Positions 1 through 14,635 are shown, counted from the stretch's first letter. The stretch is 64,000 nt of DNA from Aquila chrysaetos chrysaetos (GCF_900496995.4 NW_024470384.1:124001-188000), one strand, 5' to 3'. Numbers and translations: made by a program. The notes: a model not told the origin generated them from the letters alone.

Positions 1-1698
1 GTGCTGGGAGCCTGGGCCTCCACCGTGCTCAGGATCTGCTGAGGGGACGGATGGGCGTCACCATCATGGGGACAGTGGAGGGACAGGGACACTGGGGTCA
101 CAGGGACAGCGCAGGGACAGGGAGACAGGCACAGGGAACCCCAGGCAGTGGGGACATGGAGTCATCACCGAGGTGAAGCAGGGATGGAGCCATGGGGGGA
201 CACAGCGATGGGGACGGCGGGACATGGCAGTGGGGATGAGAACAGCGGGAGGGGGGAACAGGGACAACTCAGGTGGGGACGTGGGGACAGAGGGCTCTTC
301 GGGGCCCAGATGCCTGGGTCCCACAGGCTGCCCCTCCTCCCCAGCAGGGCAGGAGGGGACCCAGGCATCCACGGTCCCACAGCACCCCACCACCCCAAGG
401 CGGGGAGGGGGGGCGGGGGGGCTCAGGCATCCAGTGCGCGCCTCCCCCCGGGGGATAATCCCCCATTGTGCAGCGAAGCCCCCGCCCCTCCCCCCCACGC
501 ACAATAGCAGGGGACAATGGGCCTTTGTCACCGGGAGACGGGACACCCGGGGCCGCCAGCCACGGCCGTAGGACCTGGGCATCCGGGCGCTGCCCGCCCC
601 CCCCCCGGCGGGATGGGGACCCGGCGTCCGGGCCCGCCGGGAGCTGACCAGGCGCTGAAACGGGGCGGAGGTGCCGGACGCCTGGATCCTTCGCGGGGGG
701 CACTGTACCTTTAAGGGCTGGGGGGCCGAGGGGGGCTGGGGCGCCCGGCACGAGCGAGAGGGTGTCTGTCCGTCTGTCCGCCCGCGGGGCAGCGACAGCC
801 CCGAAATTGGCCGGTGGGAAAAGTGAAAGCGCAAAAGCCGAAAATCACCAAATCGGATTGAGAAAATGGGATTTACGGGCGACGCAGGCAGACACACACA
901 CACACGCACGGACACATAGCCAAGGCAGCAACACACGCCTCTGCCGCGCACACCCGCTCTGCACGGGGACCGGACTGCGCGTGTCCGCGTGTTGTGTGTG
1001 CGCACACATCTCCTCCCCGCACACGCATCCCTGCGCCCACACACCAAGGTGGAGACGTGTGCGCACACCACAGCACATGCGTGTGCACCTGTGTGCGGGC
1101 CCCTCCACACGGCACACACACATGTGCGTGCGGCAGGGGCTCTACACGGCCCTGGTGCCAAACAGAGGATTGAGAGGGGAGCAGGGCACAGCTGGGTCTC
1201 CACCCCGCCCTTGCACACACGTGTCCCACACGAGCACACAGGACACACCCATGTCCCAGCGTAGCAGATGCACGGGGCATGGAGGGTGTGGCGGCCCATG
1301 TGGCGACACACGCATGCCCCCGTTGCACGTACATGCGTGTGCCCCCAACATGTGATGCACACGCATGTGCATGCAGCTCTCACGGCACTCCTGTCCCCGC
1401 CCAAGCGTGTCACACACTCAGAGAGCCGTCACATGGGGGGGACACGCAGAGATGATGGGGTCACGGGGGGAGGGGGGGCGGGAATGCTGGGGGGCTGGAG
1501 GAGGGGGGGGGCAGGGGAGTAGGGGGACATCGGGGGTGAGGGGACACAGAGAGCAGGGGGTGTTGGATGCCGGGGAGCGGGGGGGGGGGCCACGGGATGG
1601 GGCTTTCAGGAGATGGAGGACGCTGGGGGTGCCGGCCGCGCCTCCCCGACGACACCCCCAAACCCCGCGGCCCCTCCCCCCACTCCTACCGTCACCAT
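1..1698 (-). CDS. ELAVL3: ELAVL3 (HuC) 5' end, partial: coding exon 1 and start of exon 2
   Basis: Neuronal Hu-family RNA-binding protein that binds AU-rich 3'UTR elements; only its extreme N-terminus lies here. On the minus strand, bases 1698-1690 read ATG-GTG-ACG (MVT) followed at once by a GT donor (1689-1688). An AG acceptor at 40-39 leads into bases 38-1, reading QILSTVEAQAPST. Human ELAVL3 begins MVTQILGAMESQV with the same boundary after MVT, so both the split and the residues fit. The RRM exons lie off the left edge. Intron 1 (39-1689) holds a long CA/TG-rich stretch and several copies of the dispersed 17-mer. Position next to ZNF653 matches human 19p13.2. The short overlap limits certainty, but the tiny-exon structure is distinctive. 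Confidence 0.8.
885..1400. repeat. degenerate CA/TG (alternating purine-pyrimidine) tract
   Basis: Roughly 500 bp dominated by imperfect CACACA, GTGTGCG and GCACACACG runs inside ELAVL3 intron 1. Alternating purine-pyrimidine sequence of this kind can adopt Z-DNA. No coding signal is visible; open frames here arise from the lack of stops in CA/TG repeats. Confidence 0.8.
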
Positions 1699-2632
1699 CG
1701 TCGCGGTGCCGTGGCCGCGGGGGCTGCTCGGGGGGGCCCCCGCACGGCCCAGCGGGCTCGGGGGGCTGCGGGGGGCCCCGAGGTGGGGGGACTCCGGGGG
1801 TCTCGGTCGCGGCGTCGGGCGCTGCGAGCGGCGGCCCCGTCGGTCCTTTAAACGTCCTTGGGCAGCCGCGGGGCGGGGCCCCCCCAAACCGCCGCGGTGG
1901 GCGCGGCCCGGCCCCCCCGCTCTGCGATGGCTCCGTCCGCCCCCCCGCCCGCAGGTGGGTCGGTCCGGCCCCCCTGACACCCCAAAATGGACCGGCCCCC
2001 CACGGCCCGCTCCGGCCCCCCCGGCGAAGCCCATTGGCTGCCGAGCGGGCGGGGCCCCCCCAACGCCCCCCGAGACCCCCTACAGTCACCGCCTATAGGC
2101 CCCCCCCCGACCCCGCCCACGTGACCCGGGGAGGAGGAGGAAGGGGGGCCGGGGAGAAGGAGAAGGAGGCGGCGAGGGTGATGGGGGCGGGGGGGGGGGG
2201 GGGGGGGGGGACGGACGAAGGAGGAAGTGGCGGGCGGGGGGGAGGAAGGAGGGTGGGTGGAAGAGGAGGAGGAAGGACAGGGGGAGGCGCAACGAAGACA
2301 CCGCAGCGGCACCGCCGGACCCGGGGGGAACCCGGGCGCCCGGGCAGGGCGGAGCCGCCGCCGGTTCAGCACCGGGGACAGCTCCGGGGCGGGGCCGCGT
2401 GTCGCGACCCCTCCCAGTTCGCCCCAGAGACCAACTGGGGTGGTACCGTTCTGCGAGGGCCGCGACCCCCAGAGCTGGGGGGCCAGGTGTGTGCCCCCCC
2501 TCCATACGGGGCCCTGGATCCCCCTGCTCCTCCCCGAGCCACCATTGCCCCCCCCCAGCTCCCCACATCCCCCCCTGTCTCACCCTGGGGCTCCCAGGCA
2601 GAGAGCAGGAAGCAACAAGTAAAAGTCAGCAC
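1699..2632 (-). promoter_or_regulatory. ELAVL3: ELAVL3 5'UTR and CpG-island promoter region
   Basis: About 900 bp of CpG-dense sequence immediately upstream of the ELAVL3 start codon and downstream of the ZNF653 3' end (the genes are tandem). It contains a TTTAAA stretch near 1846, an E-box CACGTG near 2118 and a purine-rich block with a G run of over 20 bases around 2188-2210. I see no canonical TATA box that clearly fixes a start site. Confidence 0.5.
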
Positions 2633-2638
2633 TTTAAT
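2633..2638 (-). terminator. ZNF653: ZNF653 poly(A) signal (ATTAAA)
   Basis: TTTAAT on the plus strand reads ATTAAA on the minus strand, about 380 bp past the ZNF653 stop. No AATAAA in that orientation lies between the stop and this site. Confidence 0.65.
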
Positions 2639-3019
2639 GGAACTGGGGGGGGTTTGGGGGCCCTGGGGCGATCGGCCCCCCCCCCCCCCAAGACAAAACC
2701 AGGCTCCCCACTACTCCCCCCCCCCAAGACCCAGTTGCCCCGGGGGACGGGGGGATGACAACCGACAGTCAGGAAATAAATAAAGGGTGACTGGGGAGCC
2801 CAGGGCAATGGGGGGGATCCTGGGGGTGTCAGGGTGCCCCAGTGCTGAGGGGGGTGTCTCCAGGGCAGCTCGGGCAGCCCAGGGGGATGAGGGACTCCAC
2901 CAAGCGCATGGAGCTTCGGATGCCCCATGGAGGGCGCAGGACCCCCAGCGGGTACTTCCTCATCTCCACGTGCCCCGGGGAAGTCAGGGTGACCCAGCGG
3001 GCAGGGAGGGGCAGGGCCC

Positions 3020-6000
3020 CTAGGTGCCGCGGGGCTCAGGGTGGCTCTTGAGCGCGTGGAACTTGAGGCCCTCGGGGCGCTCGAAGCACCTCCCGCAGCG
3101 CTCGCAGGGGAAGGGGCGCAGCCCTGGCCCCCCATGACGCCTCATGTGCCACGTCAGGGAGGCACGTTGGCGGCAGCGGTACCCGCAGACCTCGCACCTG
3201 GGGGGGGGCAAGGGAGGGGTGAGGGGTACCCGCAGACCTCACACCTTGGGGGATGGGCAAGGGAGAGGTGAGGGGTACCCACAGACCTCGCACCTTGGGG
3301 CGGTGGGTGGACATGACAGAATGGGAGGGGGGGGTCAGAGGGAGGGGGCGGTTCCCTCCCCATGTCTCTCACTCAATGCAGCAGTGACCCTACCTTATCA
3401 CTAACCACAAGCACGGATTTCCCCCATGCACCCCCTCAACGCTGCCCACAGGGGATCTCGCCAGTGCCCCCCCCCGGCTCGACACTCACTGCAGGGGGGT
3501 CTCCCCGGTGTGCGTCCGCCTGTGCACCTCCAGGTGGTTCTTGCGCTTGAAGGATTTCCCGCAGGTCTCACAAGTGAACTCCCGCACGCCTGGGTAGGGG
3601 GATGTGGGGGGACGTTGGGGGGACACAGGAGGGACACAGGGGGAAACACTGGGAGGACACTGGAGGCTCACCAGAGTGGATGACCATGTGCCGGCGCAGG
3701 TGGTTGGCCAGATAAAACCTCTTCCCGCACCCGGGCTGGGGGCACTGCTGGGTCCGGCCCTTGCGGTGCACCAAGTTGACGTGATTCTGGAGGTCGGAGA
3801 GGTGAGGGGGGCCCCAGGGCCCCAGGAGGGCACAGAGGGGCCCCAGGGGACCCGTACCTGGAAGCTGCTGAGCGCAACGTAGACCTGCCCACAGCCCGCA
3901 TAAGGGCAGGCGATCGGCTCTGGGAGCTCCTCGGGGTCAGGGTGGGGGGCGCGGCCCCGCCTGCTCCGCCGCCGGCTGTGCAGGGAGAAGCGACGTCACA
4001 GCCACGGGTGAGCCCCCCGCCAGAGGCCACAGCACAGAGGGGCCCAGGCATTCGGGGCCCTTGTCCAACACACCTTGGCATGCTTGAGGACTTCTAAATC
4101 CCAAACAGCTGCTTGGCCCTGGGAGTACCCCAAAAAAAGACCCCCACCCACACCTGGACACTGTCCCAAGCCACTGCCCCCCAGAAAAACCCCCGACCCC
4201 TCAAAAGGCCCCCAGAGCCTCACCCCTTGTCCCCAAGGACCCCTCCATAACCCTAAGATCTCCCCCAACCCTAAAAAAACCCAACCCCTGCAGCACACCC
4301 CGTCGCTAAACCTTTTGTAACCCGTACAGACCCTCCCCAGCCCTGACTCCCTGTTCATATCCCCAGACACTTAAGGAACCTCACAGTGATCCCCAAAGAC
4401 ACCACCTGCCCCCCCTCAATACCTCGCACTTCCCCCGAACCCCCAGGGACACCCCAAACTCCATCACCCCTCCCAAGCCCTGAGCCTCCCCAGCCTGACC
4501 ACCCTTGGGCCCCTGGGTACCCAAGTGACCCCCAAACCCCACGCCCTTGACCTCTCAGGTTCTTTGGGGATCTCGTAGATGATGGCCGATACGTCACCAC
4601 CGTCAGGGTCCTCAGCCGGGGGGGGGGGGGGGGGCTCCTGAGGGGGCTCCGGAGGGGGCTGTGGGGGGGGCTCGGCGGCAGGGAGGGGCACCTCCTCCTG
4701 CTTCAGCCCCAGCACCTCGTCCTCCTCTGCCGTCAGCGTGGCAAGTGAGGCACTGCTGCCCCCCCCCCGGCCCCCCAGCACCTGATCCCCCCCAGCACCC
4801 TGATGTCCTTGATTCCTGACCCCAATCCCCCCTGGTCCCCCCAGCACCCCAATTGCCCCGACCCCTAACCTTTATCCCCCTGACCCCCCCAGCACCCCAA
4901 TCCCCCCAACACCTGAGGTCCCAGCACCCCAATCCCTCTCATCCCCATGACCCCTGCCCCCCCATACCTGTCTTAGGGAGACGGGAGTCCAGGGGGGGTG
5001 GGAGGAAGGCCCCCCCGCTCTCCAGCAGCGCACAGGGCACCTCATCCCCCCCCCACATCCAGCTGCAGCCCCCCCAGCGCATCATAGCCGGGGCTGGCCA
5101 GGATGAGGAGGGGGGGCCCCTGCAGCAGGGTGGGGGGCCCCCCATCGGCCAGCGCCCCCCGCCCTGCGCCCAGCCGCAGAGGCAGCGGCAGTGGCACGCA
5201 GACCACAGCCTCCAGTGCTGTCCCCCGCCCCTCTGCAGTGCCCTCAGGGGGGCCCAGACCTGCAGGGGGGGCCACTGCCACCCCCCCTGGTGCTGATGGG
5301 GCACCCCCTGGCGTCGCCTCCGAGCCTGAGCTGCAGCCCCCTGAGGAGCAAGAGGAGCTGCCAGGAGCTGCTACTGTAGGACAGAAAAGATCAAGGGGAG
5401 CCCCCAGAAGAATCCACCCTGAGCCCCAAAGGAGAGCACCCACCCCCCAAAGAACCACCCCCCTAGGCCCCAAAGGAGTCCCCTGGGCCCCCCACCCACA
5501 AGCCAGGCCCCCAAAAGGCACAGTCAGGTCCCGCAAACCACCCCTGGGCCCCACCCCTGCATCCCCCCTACCCAGCTAAGCACCCCCAGCCCCCTCCCCA
5601 GTGGAGCGCAGCCCCCCCTGCTCCCCTGCACACCGTCATCACTGTCCCCGTCGGAGTCGCTGAGGGGCCGCAAAGGTGAGTGCAGGTCCTGGAAGTAGCG
5701 ATGCCCGCGCTCGCACTGCCAGACGGCTGTGGTGTAGAGCCCCACCGAGGGGTCCAGCTCCGCCAACCGCGGCTCGTAGGGGCAGCGCTGCCGGTGGTCC
5801 TCGTACCAGATCACCGCATGCCGCAGGCAGTTCACGTTGCGCCGCCGCCCTGGGGGAGGGCTGCTGGCAGCCTGGCACCCCCCCACCCGACCCCACCACG
5901 GCCCCAGCCACCCCAGCCCCTGCCCTCCTCACCCCATGCCCCCGCACCTCCAGCCCTATTCCCCATCACCCCCCAGATCCTGCCTCCACCCCTGGCAGCC

Positions 6001-6631
6001 CCAGGCCTCCCAGCCCCTGGCCGAGTCCCCCCCAGCACCCCCTGGTGCGCGGTGCCCCCACTCACGCCCTGGCCCCCACCGGCAAGGGCAGCCCCCGCCC
6101 GCCCACCCAGCACTCACTTTTCTTCCGTTTTGGCTTTTTAGGGATCTGCTCCCACGGTTTCCTGCGGAGAGAGAGCGGTGGTCTGGGGACAAACGGGCGC
6201 CCCTCCCCGCAGGGGGGGTCGTCCCCCCGAGAGCTGCGGGAGGGGAAGGGGCCTCCCGGTGCCCCTGAGCCCCCATTCCCCACCAGCCCCTCCAAGCCCC
6301 CCCGGCTCTTCAGCACCGCTCACCCGCGCCGCCCGGCACGCTGCCCCCGCTCCAGCCCCAGCAGGTAGGCCGCCAGCTTGGCATCGCTCCAGCCGCTGCG
6401 GCGGCGCAGGTCAACCCAGGGCCCGTGCGCCTCGCCCAGGTACACCCGCCGCACGTCGTACTTCTTCCGCGACTCCAGCCGCCGCCGCGCCCGGTCCGAC
6501 TCCGTCAGCCGCGGCCGCCCCCGCGCCTTCCGCCCGCCGCCCGGCTCTGCCGCGGGGCCTCGCCCGGGGCCACCGCCGGTACCTGGGCCGCCGCTGTCCC
6601 CCGCGCCCGGGCCCCGCTCCACCGCGCTCAT
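3020..6631 (-). CDS. ZNF653: ZNF653 zinc-finger repressor
   Basis: Nuclear transcriptional repressor (ZIP67 family). Coding exons on the minus strand: 6631-6324, 6161-6118, 5849-5634, 5373-4968, about 4755-4552, 3975-3858, 3786-3672, 3589-3490, 3197-3020. The N-terminal half has the basic RKARGRPRLTESDRARR stretch and a conserved GPWVDLRRRSGWSDAKLA block. The C-terminus carries five C2H2 fingers, for example CPYAGCGQVY..H, CPQPGCGKRFY..H, CETCGKSFKRKNHLEVH and CEVCGYRCRQRASLTWH. It ends SHPEPRGT and stop TAG. Exon 4 loses frame at a nine-C run (5046-5054): one base less restores the DEVPCALLES frame. Even then the exon 4/5 phase is not fully reconciled, so that junction is uncertain. The start is the first ATG, MSAVERGPG, like the family. 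Sits between ELAVL3 and ECSIT as in human. Confidence 0.95.
3178..3311 (-). repeat. three tandem copies of the ZNF653 last-exon 5' edge
   Basis: A 47-49 bp unit occurs three times: the real exon-9 start with its acceptor (about 3178-3224), then two decayed copies in the intron (about 3225-3273 and 3274-3311). Each copy carries the intron end plus GTGYGAGGTCTGYGGGTACC. The true acceptor ends CAG; the two intronic copies end AAG, a weaker acceptor. Confidence 0.85.
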
Positions 6632-7109
6632 GCCGGGCCCGTCGCCCCGCGCCGCGGCGCGTTGCCGATGACGCCAGCACCACTTCCGCTTCCGGCCCCC
6701 CGCTCGCGCCGTTTTTCACGCAGGAAGGCGCGGCGCGCCGCAGTGCGCACGCGCGGAGGGAGGCACCGGCCGCGCAAGGGGCACGCATGCGCGCCCGCCT
6801 CCGCCAACCTCCGCCCCGAAGGCGTCTGAGCGGCCAGTGCGCCTGCGCAGAGCCCTGCCCGCACCCGACCCGACCGACGCCCCCCTCCATGGGGCCCGTT
6901 CCCCCGCACCTCCCACGCACCCCCGCCCGTCGCCCCTCACCCCCATGTGCCCCCGCCCCCCCGTACCCCCAGCGCCCCCCACCCTCTATGTGCCCCCGCC
7001 CCCTCTGTACCCCCAGTGCCCGCCCATCGCCCCCACCCCGCGTGCCCCAGGGCACTGTCCCCCCCGGGACCCCCGACACAAGACGCCCCTCTCCGTCGGC
7101 GATACTTCC
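6632..7109 (-). promoter_or_regulatory. ZNF653 promoter region, ECSIT downstream flank
   Basis: About 480 bp between the ZNF653 start codon and the ECSIT poly(A) signal. CpG-rich, with ETS-type CACTTCCGC and CTTCCGG sites near 6680-6690 and a long C-rich low-complexity half (6860-7080). No other gene seen. Confidence 0.5.
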
Positions 7110-7115
7110 TTTATT
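7110..7115 (-). terminator. ECSIT: ECSIT poly(A) signal containing the stop codon
   Basis: AATAAA on the minus strand. The ECSIT stop codon TAA is bases 7113-7111, i.e. inside this hexamer, so the 3'UTR can only be the cleavage distance, about 15-30 nt. Confidence 0.8.
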
Positions 7116-9837
7116 CCCCCGGGGCTGCGGGGGGAGCACCCGGCCCCCCACCGCTCCTGGTATCACCCCTGGTGCTGTGCCCGTGCCCCCGCGGCGGGTC
7201 GGGGGGCCCCAGCACCACGGGCTGGGGAGGCACTGCCTCCAGACAGGGCACAGGGTGACCTCCAGGGGCACCAGCTGGGGGTTCCCCGTCCCCCAGGCGG
7301 AAGACGACCGGGGTGTGCCCCAGGACGGGGTTCGCCTCCTGCAGCCCTGCAATCCACTTGCCCAGCGTGTGCCGGTCGCCCACCCCCGCCATGCACAGTG
7401 CAAAGACGGGGCCTTCCTCCACTGCAGGAGACACCCGGTCAAGGGGACAGGGAGGGCACCGGGGTCCCTCCTCGCCCCTGTCCCCCCACCTTACCCTCCT
7501 CCACATCGAAGTCGTCGTCGTCCCAGGGGCCGCGCTCCAGGTCCAGGTCAAGGTGCAGGGGGTAGTACAGGCTGCGCTCTGGGTCTGGGGGGTCCTCCTG
7601 GTGGGGGCAGGGCGTCCCCTCCTACCCGTACTGGGCCAGGGGTCCCCTCCTGTCTTGGGCCAGGGAGTTTCCTCCCTCCCTCCCCTCCTCTCCTGGGCCA
7701 TGGGGGTCCCATCCCCTCCTGTCCTGCGCCAGGGGAAACCCTCTGTGGCCATGGGTAGCCCACCCCACCCCCTCCAGCGTCATGGGGGCCCCCTCCCCTT
7801 TCATCTCGTCCCAAGCAATAGGAGATTTTGTCCAGTCCCCTCCCATCCCCTCCCGAGCCCCAGGGTCCATCGGGCTCACCCGCAGGTGGGGGGGCAGGGG
7901 GTCCCCCCGCAGCACGTAGTAGCTCAGGCGGGTGCTGCGCAGCCAGAGGGGGAACGGCCCCTCCACGAAGACAGGCCGTGCCGGACCGTGCCGGGCCAGC
8001 AGCACCTGCTGGTCTGGACTCTGGGCACCTGCGGGTGGAGGAGGAGCTGGGGACCCCGTGCCGGCACTGGGTACCCCATACCCCCACACAAGAGACCACA
8101 GCAGTGGGGACACCACACCCAACACCAAGGGGCTCCCTCTACATCAGGCTCCCCCGAATGCCTGGGTCCCTCGCACATGTCAAGGTCCCCAACCCCACAC
8201 ACTGGGTCCCCCCGCATGCTGGCATTCCCCCAAACACAGGGGTCCCCGCCGCAGACACCTGCCCCCCTCCCCAAGATGCCCACATGGCTCCCCTGACACC
8301 CAGGTCGCTCTGGGTCCTCCAGCGCTCACCGACGATGTAGGGCTGGATGGAGCCCTCGTCATCCCCCTCATCCGGCACTGGCCGCTGTGAGAGGGAGACA
8401 GTTGTCACCAGCCGCCGCTTAACGACCCAGGGACATTGAGGCCTCGCTGGGGCACTGGGACCCCAAGGGGGGGTCCTGCTGGCCACATCTGTCCGGCCAC
8501 AGTGACAGATGGGCCCCCTCTGCCTCCCCATCCTCATGTCTCCTGCCCCAGCTCTGCACCCCCATGTCCCACCCAGCTGACAGTGAGGCGGGTTCCCTGT
8601 CCCCTTCCTCCCATCCCCATCCCACCTGACAGTAACATTGGTCCCCTGCCCCCCTGTCCGCCCACCCCCATGTCCCCACATCGCCCCGTGTCCCCATCCC
8701 CACATCCCCTGGTGCGTCTCCCATCCCCATGTCTGTCCCCATGTCCCACCTGATAGACAGTGATGCGGGCGTCGGGATCGTTGGCGATACGGCGCAGGCC
8801 CAGGTGGGCGGTGGCCAGGCCGGAGGGGGGCAGGCTGGGGGGCAGGGGGTGGGGGTCCACATGGCGCAGCCTTGGCAGCCAGTACAGCATCCGCTGACAC
8901 TTGCGCACAGGGCGGCTGCGGGGCCCGAAGACCCCCAGGAGCAGAAACCGTGTCTCCGCGTCCGGTATCACGCCTGCGCAGGGACCCGGGTGTCCGGGTG
9001 GGCATGAGGACCCAGGCACCCAGGCCCCTCCCCAAGGCATCAGGTGCCTCCTCCCCAGGGGACCCAGGCACCCAGGCCCCCTCCCCAAGGAATCAGGCAC
9101 CCCCTCCCCCTGCCTGCACCCACCATATCGCTCCATCTGCTCCAGGATCTGGAGGCCGCATTCCTGCTGTCGGGGGAAGGGGGCCAGCAGGCGCTGGAAG
9201 GGCCCGCGGGGCACCCAGACCCCCCGGGGCAGCAGGCGCAGCAGGCGGTGGTAGGCCTCCCGGTCCCGCGCCACCCCCAGCACCGGCATCGCCGCCAGCG
9301 CCGCCGCCACCAGCTCCAGCCGCCCCACGCGCCGCCCCGGTGCCTGCTCCAGCGCCGCCAGCGCTGCTGCGAAGGCTGCAGGGCCCCGGCCCTCGCCCTG
9401 CGCCCCACGGGGGGTTCTGCGCCACGCCGGGGCCCCTGAGGCCTTCTGCGAGGCGTCCCCCGAGGCCTGCCCTGCCGGGTCCCCCTCCGGACGGCCATGC
9501 TGGCACATGCTCCGAGCAACCTGGCAGGGAGAAAGGGGTCAAGGCTGGGGAGGGCCGGGGGGGCCGGGGCTCCCCGTGCTGCCTCCTGGCCGAGGCACCC
9601 CCCCCGTGTCCCCCCATCATCTCCCATTGTGTCCCCTCCATCTCCCATTGTGTCCCCCCCATCTCCCATTGTGTCCACTGTCCCACCCCCTTCCCCCGGC
9701 CCCCCCCCATCCCCAAGCCCCCCCTGTCCCCCCATCTCCTGCTGCCTCCTCCCAGCCCCCCCCCCCCCCCGCACCTGCGGGGCTCCCCAGCCCCCCCAGA
9801 GCCCCCGGGGCAGCACGCGGGCCCAGGGCAGCCTCAT
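7111..9837 (-). CDS. ECSIT: ECSIT, complex I assembly and Toll signalling adaptor
   Basis: Mitochondrial complex I assembly (MCIA) factor that also links TRAF6 to MEKK1. Exons on the minus strand: 9837-9775, 9520-9124, 8973-8750, 8384-8330, 8028-7880, 7597-7495, 7421-7111. Phases agree throughout and give about 433 residues, against about 431 in human. Recognised stretches: the [18 protein letters not shown] pentatricopeptide-like part, [25 protein letters not shown], then [11 protein letters not shown] and [10 protein letters not shown] near the end. The N-terminus [16 protein letters not shown] is basic and fits a mitochondrial presequence. The residues after [10 protein letters not shown] are Gly/Pro-rich and diverge from mammals. 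The stop sits inside the poly(A) signal. Confidence 0.96.
7612..7770. repeat. about 45-bp minisatellite in ECSIT intron 5
   Basis: Three to four imperfect copies of a unit like CTGGGCCAGGGGTCCCCTCC. Purely intronic. Confidence 0.6.
8497..8775 (-). repeat. array echoing the 3' edge of ECSIT exon 3
   Basis: The exon-3 end and donor (8741-8775, plus-strand text CCCACCTGATAGACAGTG) is echoed in the following intron at about 8562-8590 (CCCACCCAGCTGACAGTG) and 8613-8640 (CCCACCTGACAGTAAC), with a fainter trace near 8500. Translated in the exon frame, [10 protein letters not shown] is mirrored by [10 protein letters not shown]. Confidence 0.7.
9616..9680. repeat. three tandem copies of a CCCATTGTGTCC unit
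   Basis: ECSIT intron 1 holds three near-identical copies of ATCTCCCATTGTGTCC at about 19-21 bp period; each contains ATTGT, a SOX-type core. Likely a minisatellite. Confidence 0.7.
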
Positions 9838-10960
9838 GGCGCCGCGGGCTCAGCGCGGGGTCGGGGCGGGCGGGACAGAGGTCAGAAGTCACGGCCGGAC
9901 ACCGGGACCCCCCCCCGTGGTCGCGCCGCCGGGCGCCGCCATGTGCCGCCGACCCGCCGGCCAGCGTTTCCGGGTCGCGAGGCGGGGCCTGCGGCAGAGC
10001 CAATCCCCGTGCGCCCCTCGCCTGGGGGCGGGGCCCGGGAGGTGGTTAGCAGCGGGGGGCGGGGCTCGAAGGGGTTCCCCATGACGTCAGAGCGGGCCCC
10101 ACGGATGAGTTCAGAGCCAGGGTTACACGATGATGTCAGAGCCGGGCACAGCGGTGGCCCTAGGCACAGCTGGGTGCAGTCAGAGCCTGGGGCTCGCGGT
10201 GATGTCACACGGGGCAGGGTGACGTCAGAGCTGCAACGGCTGCTATAAATGGAAACGGCAGCTCCTGCCGGGGTGGGAGGGACGGGTGGCCCCGGACGCC
10301 TGCGTCCCCCGCATCGACCCAGAGCTGCCCCTTCCGAGGGCGTGGGACAGAGACCACCCCCCCCCCGAGCCGGGTCCCCGCGGGGCAGTGGGGCCAGGAC
10401 GCCTGGGTCCCCCGGCCGCAGTCCCGGCGGGGGTGGGGGGGGCGCATTCCCCGTCCGTGATGAACCGTCCCTCCCCCGGGGCCGGCGGAGTCCGATCCGC
10501 TGACGGCACCGGGAGGACCGAGGCGTCCGGACCGCCCCGCCCCCCCCCCCACCGCTCCCCCCGGGACTGGGGGGACCCAGGCGGGAGGGGGGGAGAGAGG
10601 GACGGACAGGGGGACAGGAGTAGGGACAGAGGGACAAGAGGGTCGGGCGTTGGGGGTAGGGGGATGGAGGGATGGACAGAGGGACCGGAGGGACCGATGG
10701 ACGGGGAGGTGGCGGGGGAAGGGCGGGGGATGGGGGAGGATGGAGGATGGGGAAGGGATGAAGGGGGGGAGGGGGGCTGGGGGGGGCGGCCCGGGGCTCC
10801 CCCGCCCCCCCGGGATCCCCCCCGCTAAATGTGGAAAAAATGACGCCACCACCCGCCCCGCGGTGTCGTCAGCGTAGCGGGTGGCGCGGATTGGCTGGCG
10901 GCGGCCCCGGTCCGGGGGGGCTCCGCGCCCTCCGCCGACTTTTAAAAGTGGCGGCGGCGC
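9838..10960. promoter_or_regulatory. ECSIT/CNN1 head-to-head intergenic region
   Basis: ECSIT (minus) and CNN1 (plus) are divergent across about 1.3 kb. The ECSIT side is CpG-dense. The middle holds a cluster of TGAYGTCA repeats and a CTATAAATGG element (10243-10252, TATA-like and one base off a CArG box). The CNN1 side has a purine-rich block (10590-10780), then TTTTAAAA at about 10939 shortly before the probable CNN1 5'UTR. Confidence 0.5.
10082..10231 (+). promoter_or_regulatory. repeated CRE-like motif (TGAYGTCAGAGC)
   Basis: Six copies in 150 bp: two perfect CREs TGACGTCA (10082-10089 and 10220-10227), both continuing AGAGC, plus degenerate copies near 10107, 10130, 10177 and 10200. The TATA-like CTATAAATGG follows 12 bp after the last. 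The pattern is visible; binding by CREB/ATF is inference. Confidence 0.55.
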
Positions 10961-10994
10961 CGGGTCGGGGCCGGGACGAGCGAGCCGGGAGGAA

Positions 10995-11165
10995 CCGACC
11001 CGACCCGACGGCACCGACCCCACCCGACCCGACCCGACCCGACCCGACCCAGGCCGAGCCGAGCCGAGCCGAGCCGAACCAAGCCGGACCGGACCGAGCC
11101 GAACCGGGACAGACCCGGATCGCGGACAACCGACCCGACCCGACCCACCGGGACCCTCCCGCACC
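10995..11165 (+). repeat. (CCGAN)n pentanucleotide repeat in the CNN1 5'UTR
   Basis: Runs of CCGAC, then CCGAG, then CCGAA/CCGAC lead up to the CNN1 start codon; a few CCGAA units reappear just inside intron 1 near 11241. The opposite strand reads GGGTC repeats, with G-triplets spaced for a G-quadruplex. Confidence 0.8.
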
Positions 11166-11171
11166 GAGCCC

Positions 11172-14462
<3,291 letters not shown>

Positions 14463-14635
14463 CCGCTGGCCCACGGCTGCTTGCACCGCACTGCCCTGCT
14501 CTGCGCAGGGCTGCACCGCACCGGCCTCACCGCGCCCCCGGCCCTGCGGGGCCGGCTTGGCCGGGGGGCTCGGCCCGGGGGGGCTCGGCCAGGGGGCCCG
14601 GCCCCGCCGTCACTCCCCCCCCGCCACCGAGGCAC

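Noticed and set aside
1365-2783. 472-codon open frame over the ELAVL3 promoter
   Set aside because: Low-complexity Gly/Pro/Arg translation with no family resemblance.
2774-2783. AATAAATAAA on the plus strand
   Set aside because: The gene here (ZNF653) is on the minus strand, and no plus-strand coding exon precedes it.
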